64,000 nucleotides of DNA from Nonomuraea glycinis (GCF_014646515.1 NZ_BMNK01000015.1:124001-188000), one strand, 5' to 3'. Shown: positions 16,703 to 26,151, counted from the stretch's first letter. A program made the numbers and translations. The notes: generated by a model from the sequence alone, not told the origin.

Positions 16703-17239
16703 GTGATGTCGATCCTTCTGGAGGTGGTCGTGGACGCCGCGGACGAGCAGCGTTTCCGCGAGTTCGTCTCTGCGCGCTCTCCCGCCCTGATGCGGCTCGG
16801 CTTCCTGCTCACCGGTGGTGACCAGCATGCGGCCGAGGATCTGGTGCAGACCGCGCTGGCGAAGCTGGTGACCAGGTGGCGGAAGGTGGAGGCGCCGGAG
16901 GCGTACGTGAAGCAGATCATGTACCGGCAGCAGGTCAGCCGGTGGCGGGCGAGCGGACGGCGCGGTGAGGTGGTGCAGGCGAGCCCGCCCGAGCTGGCCG
17001 ACCGAGACCTTCATCATCAGAGCGAGCTGCGCCTGGTGCTGCGGTCCGCTCTGTCCAGGCTCACCGCCCGGCAGCGCGCGATGCTGGTGCTGAGGTACTT
17101 CGAGGACCTGCCCGAGCAGGAGATCGCCCGGGTGCTGGGCTGCTCCGTCGGCACGGTCAGGAGCACCGTGCACCGGTCGCTGGCCCGCCTGCGCGTGATC
17201 GCCCCAGAACTGGCCCAGGTCATGGAGGTGACCAGATGA
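16703..17239 (+). CDS. SigE-family ECF RNA polymerase sigma factor
   Basis: A 178-residue ECF sigma factor of the actinobacterial SigE (ECF41-neighbour, 'SigE70') type. Region 2 is FVSARSPALMRLGFLLTGGDQHAAEDLVQTALAK. Region 4 is RLTARQRAMLVLRYFEDLPEQEIARVLGCSVGTVRSTVHRSL. The stop overlaps the start of the next gene (ATGA), which codes for a membrane-anchored partner likely acting as regulator. Stress or envelope response is inferred from the family. Confidence 0.9.
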   Translation: MMSILLEVVVDAADEQRFREFVSARSPALMRLGFLLTGGDQHAAEDLVQTALAKLVTRWRKVEAPEAYVKQIMYRQQVSRWRASGRRGEVVQASPPELADRDLHHQSELRLVLRSALSRLTARQRAMLVLRYFEDLPEQEIARVLGCSVGTVRSTVHRSLARLRVIAPELAQVMEVTR

Positions 17240-18426
17240 CCCGACTGCTGCGTGACACGTTGGAGGAGTGGGCCGGTGAGGCCAGGGTGCCCCGTGACCT
17301 GGCCGACCGGGCGCTACGCAGGCGCGTCTGGAAGCCCGTCGGCGCGGCGGTGCTCGTGATGGCGATGGTGGCGGGGATCGCCCTGTTCGTCTCCGTCCAG
17401 CGCGGGCCCGCGCCCGTCGTGCTGCCGGCCACCGGGGTGACGCTGCCGGCCCGGCCGTCACCCGCCCCGACGGACGTGCGGGCCGACGCGGAGAACAGCC
17501 CGCCGGCCCGGTTGATCGCCGCGGGCCGCCTGGCGGTGTCCGCCTACTACTCGAACCGGCGGGAGGCGCTCTCGGCGGACCGGGAGCGGATCCGGCGGAC
17601 CTGGTCCCTGTACGACCCGCGTACCGGCGGGTACGAGCGGACCCCGTACGTCTGGGTGGACGTCGCCCCCGGGTTGCAGGTCGCGGCCGTGCTCGAAGGC
17701 GACCTGCTCAGCAGGCGGCTGGGCGTGCTCGACCTGAACACCCGTGAGGTCCTGACCTGGATCGACCTGGAGCATCAGGTGGCGTCCGTCGCCTGGTCCC
17801 CGGACGGCAAGCGGATCCTGGCCACCGCCTACTCCAGCTATCCCGACGTCCTGCAGGGCAGGGGCGACCAGGCGTTCCCGCTCGGCCACAGCCCGCGTAC
17901 CGGCTACTACGTCGTGGACGTCGAGGGCGGCACGGTGGACTACCACGAGCTGCCGCCGCTGCCCGGCCTCGAGAGCGACGAGCGGCTCACCAACGCGAAC
18001 GGCCGTCAGGACCTCAACTGGAGTCTGGACGGCACGTTGATCTGGGCGCCCACGTCGACCACGCCCGACAGGGTCTTCTACAGCCTCGACGGCGAGCCCC
18101 GGAAGGCGCCCGAGGGGCAGCGGTACCCCAGGGGGTCGAGGCTGTCGGCGATCTCGCCCGACGGCCGCCTGGCGCTCGGGCCGGACGGGCTGCCGACGAA
18201 GATCACCGAGGTGGGGACCGGCAAGGTCGCCGGCAGCCAGAGGGTGCTGCAGTTGCACGCCTGGGCGGACGACGACGACGTCATCGCGCTCGGCTGTGGG
18301 GGCAGGTGCGAGGACGAGTTCAACAACGGCCTGGTGCTCGTCAGCGTGGACGGTTCGAGAATGACCCAGCTCTCCGCCGACCGCGACGAGAGCGGCGGCT
18401 GGCGAGAGGTCCTCACCCCCAGGTGA
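17236..18426 (+). CDS. Membrane-anchored TolB-like beta-propeller protein, sigma factor partner
   Basis: A 396-residue protein. The first about 33 residues are cytoplasmic (LRDTLEEWAGEARVPRDLADRALRRR), then one transmembrane helix (about 36-55) and an extracellular propeller-like domain with TolB/WD40-type motifs (VAWSPDGKRILATA, LSAISPDGRLALGPDG). It is translationally coupled to the sigma gene. The family position and topology suggest an anti-sigma or sensing role, but the cytoplasmic part has no classical zinc anti-sigma motif, so the role is inference. Confidence 0.7.
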   Translation: MTRLLRDTLEEWAGEARVPRDLADRALRRRVWKPVGAAVLVMAMVAGIALFVSVQRGPAPVVLPATGVTLPARPSPAPTDVRADAENSPPARLIAAGRLAVSAYYSNRREALSADRERIRRTWSLYDPRTGGYERTPYVWVDVAPGLQVAAVLEGDLLSRRLGVLDLNTREVLTWIDLEHQVASVAWSPDGKRILATAYSSYPDVLQGRGDQAFPLGHSPRTGYYVVDVEGGTVDYHELPPLPGLESDERLTNANGRQDLNWSLDGTLIWAPTSTTPDRVFYSLDGEPRKAPEGQRYPRGSRLSAISPDGRLALGPDGLPTKITEVGTGKVAGSQRVLQLHAWADDDDVIALGCGGRCEDEFNNGLVLVSVDGSRMTQLSADRDESGGWREVLTPR

Positions 18427-18462
18427 GTGGGTCGGTCCTGAAAGCCGGTGATCGTACGGGTG

Positions 18463-18500
18463 CCCGGTCAGGCGGAGCCCCTCGGGGCCGCCTGACCGGG
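18463..18500. terminator. Strong hairpin between convergent genes
   Basis: A 13-bp perfect stem (CCCGGTCAGGCGG and complement) around a twelve-base loop lies after the gene ending at 18426 and before the convergent gene ending at 18512. There is no T-tract, as is common in high-GC actinomycetes. Confidence 0.75.
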
Positions 18501-18511
18501 TCGCCGGGAGG

Positions 18512-18895
18512 TTACGGCTCCAGGAGGATGGAGTTGATCGGTGAGAGGTTGATGAGGTATCTACCGGGGTTCAGGCGGGCGCCGCAGTTCTGGCCGCCGT
18601 AGGCCGTGCAGGTGCGGAAGCCGGCTCCGCCGGTCTGGTTGTTGATGACGAGCCGGGTGCCGAACACGTTGCTGAGGTTGTAGGCCCCGTAACGGTAGTA
18701 CTTCGCCGGCTGGCCGTTCTGTGTGGCGTCCGGGTAGACGCACACGTTGCCGGACGGACAGTCCACCGCCCTGACCTGGTGCTGCCCCGTGGAGGCGAGG
18801 GCGGCTCCGGCCGACAGGGTGACGGCGGCCGTGGCGGTGGCGGCGAGTGCGGCGAGCGTTCCGCGAAGCGAGGGCCGGCGGTTCTGGTTGCGCAT
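18512..18895 (-). CDS. Secreted peptidase-inhibitor family I36-like protein
   Basis: 127 residues. A Sec signal peptide (about 1-35, ending ALAS) is followed by a cysteine-containing beta/gamma-crystallin-like domain: CPSGNVCVYPDATQNGQPAKYYRYGAYNLSNVFG, then a second CTAYGGQNCGA. This matches the I36 family of streptomycete metalloprotease inhibitors and related secreted proteins. Start ATG at 18895 follows GAAGGAG; longer in-frame extension upstream is not needed. Inhibitory activity is not shown. Confidence 0.8.
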   Translation of the reverse strand: MRNQNRRPSLRGTLAALAATATAAVTLSAGAALASTGQHQVRAVDCPSGNVCVYPDATQNGQPAKYYRYGAYNLSNVFGTRLVINNQTGGAGFRTCTAYGGQNCGARLNPGRYLINLSPINSILLEP

Positions 18896-19195
18896 CGTGC
18901 TGCTCCTTCGTGTCCTTCGTGCATGAGGTGGGAACCGGGGAGACCGGGAGGTCGCGTTCCCCGTGGCATCAGCACAACGGTGCGGTCGTGCTGTCCAACA
19001 GGGGCGCGGACGGACTCGGCCAGACCCGTCCACCTCGCCGCCACTTCCGGACACAAGTAGTGACGGCTTTTATGCTCATCGCGTTGATCGGTCGATCGAG
19101 CCGCTCTGTGACACAGGTCACCTTCGCTACCGTGAACTCGCGCTGTCCGTCCGGGCGAAAGCTGACGAACCACTCCGTAGGGACGGGAGCACCAT

Positions 19196-19786
19196 GTGAT
19201 CGCCGAAGAATTCGGCAGAACCGACGACGCCGAGCTGATCCGGCGCTCGGAGCGTGTCCCGGAGGCGTTCGCCGACCTCTTCGATCGACACGCGCCCGCC
19301 TTGCGGCGTTACGTGGCCCGGCGGCTGGGCCCCTCCCTGGCCGACGACATCGTCTCCGACGCCTTCCTGACCGCTTTCCGGCGCCGTGGCCACTACGACA
19401 CGAGCCATCCCGACGCACGGCCCTGGTTGTACGGCATCGCCGCCCGGCTCATCAGCCGGCACCGGCGCGTGGAGGTCCGGCTCTACCGGGCGCTGGTCCG
19501 CAGCGGCGTCGACGAGATCGCCGAGCCGTACGCCGAGCGCGTCGACGACCGGGTCGCCGCGCAGCAGGCCGGGCTGGCGGCGGCTCTGGCGCAGCTGTCA
19601 CCCGGTGACCGGGAGGTGCTGTTGCTCATCGCCTGGGCCGACATGTCGTACGAGGACGTGGCCCGCGCGCTCGACATCCCGGTCGGCACCGTCAGATCCC
19701 GCTTGCACCGGGCCAGAGCCAGGACCCGCCTGGCGCTCGGCGGATCCCACCCTGCGACGACCCGAGAGGAGTCTTTCGATGGATGA
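19196..19786 (+). CDS. ECF-type RNA polymerase sigma factor
   Basis: A 196-residue ECF sigma factor: region 2 around AFADLFDRHAPALRRYVARRLGPSLADDIVSDAFLTAFRRR, region 4 with QLSPGDREVLLLIAWADMSYEDVARALDIPVGTVRSRLHRARAR. Start is GTG at 19196, six bases after GGGAG. The last codons overlap the next gene (ATGGATGA), a CU044_5270-type protein, an arrangement typical of these pairs. Targets are unknown. Confidence 0.9.
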   Translation: MIAEEFGRTDDAELIRRSERVPEAFADLFDRHAPALRRYVARRLGPSLADDIVSDAFLTAFRRRGHYDTSHPDARPWLYGIAARLISRHRRVEVRLYRALVRSGVDEIAEPYAERVDDRVAAQQAGLAAALAQLSPGDREVLLLIAWADMSYEDVARALDIPVGTVRSRLHRARARTRLALGGSHPATTREESFDG

Positions 19787-20759
19787 CCTGCGATCGCTGC
19801 GCGAGTGGCGGGCCGAGGTCCCCGAGCCGGGCCAGGAGTGGATCATCTCCGGGCGGCGGCGGCTGCTGACGCGGATCCGGGGGCGCGGGCGGGCACTGGG
19901 GCGCCGCCTGCTCGTGATCGGGGCCCTGGGGTCCGCCGCCGCGCTCGCCGTGACCACGCTGTGGCCGCAACCGCCCACCCCAGGCCCGGAGAGCACGCCG
20001 CCGGTCGTCCGGCTCGACTCCAGCGTGGTGCTGGCCGACGCCGCCGAGGTGGCCGGCAGGCGGAGGGGCGCCCAGGTGCCTTCGCCGAAGCAGTGGCACT
20101 ACACCAAGACCCTGGACAAGCAGCCGAACTCGGACACGGTCAGGACCCGCGAGAGCTGGCTGCGCTACGACGGCATGCAGGCCGCCCACTTCGGCGAGGA
20201 CGGTGAACTGCGCGTCAGTCCCGAGAGCAATCCTCTGGATCCCGGCGATGACGACCTGACGCCGCAGCAGTACGACGCCAAGCTCCGTGAGCTGCCGACC
20301 GACCCGAGGAAGCTGCTGGCCAAGGTCACTGGCGATCGCCACTGGATCAGGGGGGCACGCGAGGAGGGCGTTCCCCACACCGTCGCACCTGCCAACATCC
20401 GTGCCTACAACGTGATCATGCTCTACCTGAGCAAGTACGGCACCATGCCACCGCGACTGGAGGCGGCCATGTTCCGCGCCCTGACGCTCATTCCCGGCGT
20501 CCGGATCGAGCAGGGTGTGAGCGACGCCGCCGGCCGCAGCGGGCTGGGCGTCTGGCTGGAGCTTGCCGACAATGCGTGGCCCACCCGCGAGTACAAGATC
20601 CTGGATCCGGTCACCTACCGCTACCTGGGCAGCCGGATGGTCTGGCTGCGCGATGAGGTGCGGCCCGGCCGGGACGAGCCCATCGCCCGCAAGGGGACGG
20701 TCTGGAGCAGGGCCCTGCTGTCGTCGGCGATCGTCGACCGTCCCGGCCGGCGGGGCTGA
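19779..20759 (+). CDS. CU044_5270-family membrane-anchored protein, sigma factor partner
   Basis: A 326-residue protein: short cytoplasmic N-terminus (MDDLRSLREWRAEVPEP), basic stretch, one transmembrane helix (about 44-62) and a long extracellular domain. It fits the actinobacterial CU044_5270 family, which nearly always follows an ECF sigma gene and is thought to be anti-sigma-like. Conserved-looking features include the QWHYTKTL segment and the C-terminal YKILDPVTYRYLG repeat-like strand. Start ATG at 19779 follows GAGAGGAG and overlaps the sigma stop. Confidence 0.8.
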   Translation: MDDLRSLREWRAEVPEPGQEWIISGRRRLLTRIRGRGRALGRRLLVIGALGSAAALAVTTLWPQPPTPGPESTPPVVRLDSSVVLADAAEVAGRRRGAQVPSPKQWHYTKTLDKQPNSDTVRTRESWLRYDGMQAAHFGEDGELRVSPESNPLDPGDDDLTPQQYDAKLRELPTDPRKLLAKVTGDRHWIRGAREEGVPHTVAPANIRAYNVIMLYLSKYGTMPPRLEAAMFRALTLIPGVRIEQGVSDAAGRSGLGVWLELADNAWPTREYKILDPVTYRYLGSRMVWLRDEVRPGRDEPIARKGTVWSRALLSSAIVDRPGRRG

Positions 20760-20898
20760 GCGCGGGCAGGGCGGTGTTCCCGCGTCTTCAGTGTGCGCTC
20801 GGGCCCCGCCGAGGGATGACCACGATTTTTTCACGCTGTCAGTGATCCGCGTACGGTCCGGTAACGAATGGAGGTTACCTCTCCACGAAGGGACTTCG

Positions 20899-22044
20899 AT
20901 GACTCGGCCCCACTGGTTACGCAGGACCCTGACAGCAGGCGTCGTCCTGGCCGTCGCCGTAGGCGTTCTGGCGCCCGCGTCCTCCGCCTCCGCCGCGCCG
21001 CCGCCCTACGCCGCCGACCTGCCCGACCTCGGCACCCCCGCCGTGGCCTACGACCGCTCCTTCCAGCCCACCGCGACCGGCGTCGCGGTCCGCGGCGCCG
21101 ACGGCTCGCTGCTGTACGGCGCCCGCTCGGGCGCTGCCTTCGGCCCTCTCCAGTCGCTCGGCGGAGTGATCGTCGGCGACCCGTCGGTGGTGGTGACCTC
21201 CACCGGCACCCACTTCTTCGTCCGTGGCACCGACGACCAGGTGTACACCAACACGATCACCCCGTCCGGCGCCGTCTCCGGCTACTCGACGGTGCCCGGC
21301 CTGACGGTCACCGGCGACGTCGAGGCGATCGTGCCCAACCTCGCACCGGCGGGCAGCCTTCGGATCTTCGCCCGCGGCGCGGACGGCGCCGTGTGGGCCA
21401 ACACCCTCAACAGCGGCGCGTGGAGTGGCTGGAGCAGCCTCGGCGGCACCGCCACCAGCGACATCACCGCCGCCCGCACCTTCGCCTTCCCGAACGACAC
21501 CGTCCGGGTGTTCGTCCGGGGGGCCGACCACCGCGTCTACGTCAACAGGGTGACCACCGGCGGCGCCACCGGCTTCGAGCCGCTCGGCGACCTGCAGGTC
21601 AGCAGCAACATCGCCGTCGCCGAGGACGCCATCTTCGGCGGCGGCTTCATCGCCGCCCGGGGCGCGGACAACGCCCTCTGGACGCTCAACCTGTTCACCC
21701 TTCCGTACACCTGGAAGTCCCTCGGCGGCACCGTCACCAGCGACATCGCCTACAGCGCCCAGCCCAACGTCGCCGCCCTCTACGTCCGGGGCACCGACAA
21801 CGCCCTGTACGTCAACAAGGCGACCTCTCCCGATGCGGTCTACCGCGGCTTCGAACGGATCGACGGCACGGTCACCGGCAACCCGGCGGCGTTCGGCACC
21901 GGTCCCAACGCGCCGGGCACCGGGTTCCTGCTTGCCCGTCTCGCGGGCGGATCCCTGGGCCTGAACGTGGAGCCCATGCCCAGTGTCCTGCCGCCGCACA
22001 AGTTCGGCGGCTACACCCCGATCGCGGGGCCGCCCGTCAGCTGA
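20899..22044 (+). CDS. Secreted beta-propeller protein (PLL-lectin-like repeats)
   Basis: A 381-residue exported protein. The signal peptide (about 1-33) ends in ASAA. The mature part repeats a blade-like unit of about 45-50 residues centred on RG(A/T)D-x-x-(V/L)(Y/W): GVAVRGADGSLLYG, FFVRGTDDQVYTN, IFARGADGAVWAN, VFVRGADHRVYVN, IAARGADNALWTL, LYVRGTDNALYVN. Each blade also has a GG(T/V)-x-T-S-D-I element. This is the pattern of PLL/tachylectin-like sugar-binding propellers. Start ATG at 20899 follows GAAGGGA. It may bind glycans; no enzyme motif is visible. Confidence 0.8.
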   Translation: MTRPHWLRRTLTAGVVLAVAVGVLAPASSASAAPPPYAADLPDLGTPAVAYDRSFQPTATGVAVRGADGSLLYGARSGAAFGPLQSLGGVIVGDPSVVVTSTGTHFFVRGTDDQVYTNTITPSGAVSGYSTVPGLTVTGDVEAIVPNLAPAGSLRIFARGADGAVWANTLNSGAWSGWSSLGGTATSDITAARTFAFPNDTVRVFVRGADHRVYVNRVTTGGATGFEPLGDLQVSSNIAVAEDAIFGGGFIAARGADNALWTLNLFTLPYTWKSLGGTVTSDIAYSAQPNVAALYVRGTDNALYVNKATSPDAVYRGFERIDGTVTGNPAAFGTGPNAPGTGFLLARLAGGSLGLNVEPMPSVLPPHKFGGYTPIAGPPVS

Positions 22045-22052
22045 GCAACGGT

Positions 22053-22079
22053 CGCCCGCGTCCCCTCAGGGCGCGGGCG
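22053..22079. terminator. GC-rich hairpin between convergent genes
   Basis: An 8-bp stem (CGCCCGCG and complement) with an eleven-base loop follows the propeller gene by eight bases and overlaps the last codons of the convergent acyltransferase gene. Confidence 0.5.
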
Positions 22080-23409
22080 GCCGCCAGTCCACCAGCGGCT
22101 CCGTCCCCTGCCGCGGGGCCCTTGGATCACGTGCGGCCGCGTGGGCCAGGCGGCGGCCGAGCCGCTGGGCCGGTCGCTCGATGAACCGGTAGCTCACGGT
22201 GGCGCAGACGAGCACCGCTCCCAGCAGCACCGCACCCCACAGCAGCCGTTCCGGCCAGGCGATCGGGGAGCCGTCGGTGACGAACCGCCGCAGCACCTGG
22301 ATCGCGAGGGGGTGCAGCAGGTAGACCGCGTAACTGATCAGTCCGAGTTGTACGAGAGCGTCAGGAAAAGAGGCGGACCGCAGCAGGCGGCCGATCAGGA
22401 AGGTCACCCAGGCCGCCGCGACGGCGGTGGACCAGCTCCAGGTGAACTCCAGCGCCTCCTGGGCGGACATCCCCCACCCAGGCCCGAAGCAGACGGCGGC
22501 GGTGATGGCCGCGACGGGCACCAGGGCGATCGCCCAGCCCGTCCTGGCCCGGTCGACCTGCCCCTGGTCCAGCCGATAGAGCGCGGTGCCGGCGAACATG
22601 GTGGCCACGATGGCCAGGCTCTGCCAGGCCCCGATCCGGCTGTTGCCCCCCAGCAGCACGACGACCAGGACCGCCACGGCGGCCGCGCCGCACAGCCGTA
22701 CGCGATGACCGCCACCGAGGATCGCGGCCATCCCCACCGCCAGCACGACGCCCGCGATCAGCACGACGGCGTCACCGCCGAGACCGCTCGACAGCGCGCC
22801 GGCCGGCAGCACCCCACCGACGAGCACGCCCGCCGTCGCGAAGGTGAGCGCGGTGCCGGCGCTCGCGCGCTGCCACCCGAAGACGAACATCGCGGTCACC
22901 AGCAGGTAGAACACCATCTCGTACGACAACGTCCAGAACACATTGACCACGCTGACCACCTGGAGAAGATCCTGCACCATCGTCAGGTGCGCGATCGTGG
23001 CCACGACCGGACGGTCACTCAACTGGCCGGGCAGGGACGCGTACACCTGCATGAGGCCGAAGGCGGTGCCGATGATCGCCGTGACGATCCACAAGGGGTA
23101 GAGGCGGAACAATCGGTTGATCCAGAACTCGGCGACGTTGCCGCGCCGTTCGAGCGAGACCGGCACCACGTAGCCGCTGACGAGGAAGAACAGCATGACG
23201 CCGTACTGCCCGAAGTTGAACCATGGGCTGATGTTCGCCCGCACCTCGGGAAACAGGGGGTCCAGCAGGTGCTCGAAGACCACGACGAGCACGGCGACAC
23301 CTCGCAGGGCGTCCAGCCAGGCCTGCCGGGGGGCCGGCGGAGGCCGCTGTGGCTGGGCCGCGGTGCGCAGCCCGGCCGCGCCCTCTCGTGAGACCAAGTT
23401 GATAAACAT
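22066..23409 (-). CDS. Membrane acyltransferase, family 3 (OafA/YrhL-like)
   Basis: About 447 residues with some ten transmembrane helices. The family's N-terminal block is present: WLDALRGVAVLVVVFEHLLDPLF, then GQYGVMLFFLVSGYVVPVSLERRG and WINRLFRLYPLW. The YRFIERPAQRLGRR motif closes the last helix. Such enzymes O-acylate exported glycans or antibiotics from a cytoplasmic acyl donor. ATG at 23409 is chosen as start; a TTG at 23439 would add ten residues without better support. No glycan gene cluster is adjacent. Confidence 0.88.
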   Translation of the reverse strand: MFINLVSREGAAGLRTAAQPQRPPPAPRQAWLDALRGVAVLVVVFEHLLDPLFPEVRANISPWFNFGQYGVMLFFLVSGYVVPVSLERRGNVAEFWINRLFRLYPLWIVTAIIGTAFGLMQVYASLPGQLSDRPVVATIAHLTMVQDLLQVVSVVNVFWTLSYEMVFYLLVTAMFVFGWQRASAGTALTFATAGVLVGGVLPAGALSSGLGGDAVVLIAGVVLAVGMAAILGGGHRVRLCGAAAVAVLVVVLLGGNSRIGAWQSLAIVATMFAGTALYRLDQGQVDRARTGWAIALVPVAAITAAVCFGPGWGMSAQEALEFTWSWSTAVAAAWVTFLIGRLLRSASFPDALVQLGLISYAVYLLHPLAIQVLRRFVTDGSPIAWPERLLWGAVLLGAVLVCATVSYRFIERPAQRLGRRLAHAAARDPRAPRQGTEPLVDWRPPAP

Positions 23410-23670
23410 CGGGTCACGATAAGATATCAACCTGAACAAAAGCTTGGAGCGACCCTTGGCTCCTGCGTGCCCTAAGGCGCTGCCGTTCTAGGCCGTACGG
23501 TCCCACTGACCCCCGTACCCCACCAGGAGCGGCGATCACCTGGCCGCCGTTGCTGCCCTTTGGTGGATTTTGTTCTTCATTGTCCCCTTTGCCGTTCATG
23601 GTGCGTTCAGCGATCCCCTGAACACTCGCCGGTTAGCCCCCTCCCTCACGGCAGCACGAAAGGCATCACT

Positions 23671-25164
23671 GTGAAGAACAAGAAGGCTGAGGAGTCCGAG
23701 CACTCCGGGCTTTCACGGCGCCGGCTGGTCAAGTACGCCGGTGTCGGCGCGACGCTGGCCGCGGCCGCCCCTCTGCTGGGCGGCACGCCGGCGCAGGCGG
23801 ACGACGAGCGCAAGTTCGGCAACGGCGGCGGCAAGGGACGCATGTGGCGTGCCGGCGACCACCACATCCACTCCGAGTACAGCGGCGAGTTCGACACCAA
23901 GACCAACCCGCCGACCTTCCACAAGGGCGCGGACGCGGTCTACCCGATCGTCACCAACGCGATCATGGCGAAGCACTTCGGCTTGACGTGGGCGATGTGC
24001 ACCGACCACGGCGGGCCGACGCATTCGAAGGTGAACCTGGAGCAGGCCTACCCTGACCTGCTGCGCTCGCGCGTGCTCGTGCCGGAGGTGCTGCAGTTCT
24101 GGGGCATGGAGTTCGACGCCCCGGCGCTGGACCACCACACCCTGATGATCCCGCACCACGCCGACGAGGCGCAGCAGTTGTTCGAGCTGGAGAGCCGCTT
24201 CGCCAAGCACGACGCCTTCCCCGCCGACCTGGGCCGGGACACCGAGGCCAAGATGGTGGAGTTCCTCAAGGCCGCCCGCGACATGCGGCAGAAGCCGCTG
24301 GTGATCGCCCACCACGCGGCCCGGTCGGCGACCGGCCTGGGCGTGTGGGGTCAGGACACCCCGCGCGAGTTCCGTAACGGCAACAACGCCGCCCCCGACA
24401 TCTACGTCGGTTTCGAGGGCTCCCCAGGTCACCAGGCGGGCCCGCTGAGGGGCGGCGCCCGTGGCGGGTACGGCAACCACCCGACCTATGGCGGGTTCGA
24501 CCAGATGACGGCCCGGGTCGGCGGCCTGTGGGACTCGCTGCTGGGCGAGGGGCGGCACTGGTGGATCACCGCCACCTCCGACTCGCACGTGCACTGGACG
24601 CGCGGCGGCTCGGACTTCTGGCCGGGTGAGTACAGCAAGACCTACGTGGCGGCGCGGCAGGACTACGGCGATGTCATGGACGCCCTGCGCAACGGCCGGA
24701 TCTTCGTCACCACCGGCGACCTGATCACCGCTCTCGACGTCACCGCGAGCAACCGGGGCCGCCGGGCCACGGTGAGCGAGACGCTCGTCGTCGAGCGTCG
24801 CAACCGCACGGACGTCGAGGTCGAGATCCGGTTCCGCCCGCTCGACGGGAAGAACGGCAACGGCGACCGCCCGCAGGTGCGGCGGGTCGACCTGATCGTC
24901 GGTCAGGTCACCGGCGTACAGGCCGACCTCGATGCCGCCACCAACCCCACGACCAAGGTGGTGGCGCGGTTCGGCCCGGGCGACTGGCGCCGGCAGGGCC
25001 ACGACCACGTCATCACGCACACCCTGCGTGACGTGGGCCAGGACAGTTACCTGCGGGTGCGCGGCACCGGCACCGACGAGATGGAGCCGCAGGCCGACGG
25101 TCTGGAGAGTCCGTGGGAAGACCTGTGGTTCTACTCCAACCCCATTTTCGTCTCCGTTCGCTAG
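23671..25164 (+). CDS. Tat-exported PHP-domain metallohydrolase (CehA/McbA-like)
   Basis: A 497-residue protein. A Tat signal is clear: SRRRLVKYAGVG then a hydrophobic stretch ending TPAQA. The mature enzyme has PHP-type metal-binding motifs: DHHIHSEYSG, MCTDHGGPTH, LMIPHHADEA, VIAHHAARS and TATSDSHVHWT. This matches secreted CehA/McbA family hydrolases, which include carbaryl hydrolases. Start is GTG 23671. The C-terminal domain (after about 370) is a beta-rich module. A strong terminator follows. Substrate unknown; phosphoester or ester hydrolysis is likely. Confidence 0.85.
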   Translation: MKNKKAEESEHSGLSRRRLVKYAGVGATLAAAAPLLGGTPAQADDERKFGNGGGKGRMWRAGDHHIHSEYSGEFDTKTNPPTFHKGADAVYPIVTNAIMAKHFGLTWAMCTDHGGPTHSKVNLEQAYPDLLRSRVLVPEVLQFWGMEFDAPALDHHTLMIPHHADEAQQLFELESRFAKHDAFPADLGRDTEAKMVEFLKAARDMRQKPLVIAHHAARSATGLGVWGQDTPREFRNGNNAAPDIYVGFEGSPGHQAGPLRGGARGGYGNHPTYGGFDQMTARVGGLWDSLLGEGRHWWITATSDSHVHWTRGGSDFWPGEYSKTYVAARQDYGDVMDALRNGRIFVTTGDLITALDVTASNRGRRATVSETLVVERRNRTDVEVEIRFRPLDGKNGNGDRPQVRRVDLIVGQVTGVQADLDAATNPTTKVVARFGPGDWRRQGHDHVITHTLRDVGQDSYLRVRGTGTDEMEPQADGLESPWEDLWFYSNPIFVSVR

Positions 25165-25203
25165 CCGACCTCAGGACCTCGTCCAGGAGGCCCCACCCAT
25201 AGG

Positions 25204-25239
25204 CCGGGCTGGTGACCGGTGCATCTGTCACCAGCCCGG
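25204..25239 (+). terminator. Intrinsic terminator-like hairpin
   Basis: A 13-bp perfect stem (CCGGGCTGGTGAC and complement) with a ten-base loop lies 40 bases after the PHP hydrolase gene, followed by TT. Confidence 0.8.
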
Positions 25240-25420
25240 TTCGGCAACGTGGACATCGGGGATTCCGGAGCATTCAGCCGGCGCCCTTTGATCGCGTCAA
25301 TGAATGGCAGGATGTAAGCGATGGTTGGCAGATAACACAGGTCAGCGACAACGACTCCGTCTGTAATGTCGAGGCAACAGTAACGACGACCGCTCAGGCG
25401 GTCCGTTCGATGGGAGTCGT

Positions 25421-25753
25421 ATGCGCAAGGCACTTGTGTCCGCTCTCTCCGCCTCAGTCATCTCGCTCGGCCTGGTAGGCGTCACCGCCACGCCGGCCCT
25501 GGCGGCCAATGCGGTGGCCTGCAACCAAGACGGATTCATGCGAATCTACAACAGCGACGCGGTGCACTGCTTCGCCAATGCGGGTTACCTCGACGTCTAC
25601 ATCACGAACGTCAACTTCGTCTTCGCCGGCAACAACAGAGTAATGGTCAGATACAACGATCGAGGCGGCTGGGGAAGCGTCACCCTGGACAGATGGGATT
25701 CTCAGGGTTTCTGGGACCACCCGGTCACGGTCGAAGACATCACCATCTACTAG
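25421..25753 (+). CDS. Small secreted beta/gamma-crystallin-like protein
   Basis: 110 residues. The signal peptide (MRKALVSALSASVISLGLVG then TATPALA-A) is cleaved near residue 29. The mature part of about 80 residues has two cysteines (ACNQDGF, VHCFANAG) and a strand pattern with VYITNVNFVFAGNNRVMVRYND typical of single-domain beta/gamma-crystallin folds, as in Streptomyces killer-toxin-like protein. Function is unknown. A similar-sized secreted gene follows 60 bases later. Confidence 0.7.
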   Translation: MRKALVSALSASVISLGLVGVTATPALAANAVACNQDGFMRIYNSDAVHCFANAGYLDVYITNVNFVFAGNNRVMVRYNDRGGWGSVTLDRWDSQGFWDHPVTVEDITIY

Positions 25754-25814
25754 TCGTGGATTCCCGCGACCTTTCGCGTACGGAATTCAAAGGGCTTTGC
25801 CACGAGAGGAAGAG

Positions 25815-26138
25815 ATGAAAATCGTCAAAAAGGCGATGATCGGCGCCTCGATGGCCATGGTCGTGTCATCCGGGGTCATGGTCGGCGCCGCACCCGCGCA
25901 CGCCGAGGTATGGAACTGCCGGTCCTATATCGAGCAGAACGTGGGCGTCGGCCTCTGCGAAGCCGGATTCGGCCCCTATCAGGTGCGCGTTTCGTGCGCC
26001 TCGGCGCACTGGCCCTACACGCGCGAGATCCACGGCCCTGTGGTGAGCAAGTCAGTGAACGCTCCCGGACCCGAGTCCAGGGTCAGCGGCAGCGCCAATG
26101 GCTGTCACATCACCAGCGCATGGGTCGCCGCCCTCTGA
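25815..26138 (+). CDS. Small secreted cysteine-containing protein
   Basis: 107 residues: signal peptide ending APAHA-E (about residue 31), then a mature part with four cysteines (NCRSY, GLCEAG, VSCASA, NGCHIT) that may form two disulfides, and aromatic pairs (HWPYTRE). ATG 25815 follows GAGAGGAAGAG closely. No family recognised. Together with the previous gene it forms a pair of small exported proteins. Confidence 0.65.
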   Translation: MKIVKKAMIGASMAMVVSSGVMVGAAPAHAEVWNCRSYIEQNVGVGLCEAGFGPYQVRVSCASAHWPYTREIHGPVVSKSVNAPGPESRVSGSANGCHITSAWVAAL

Positions 26139-26151
26139 CGCGCGGGGTGGG

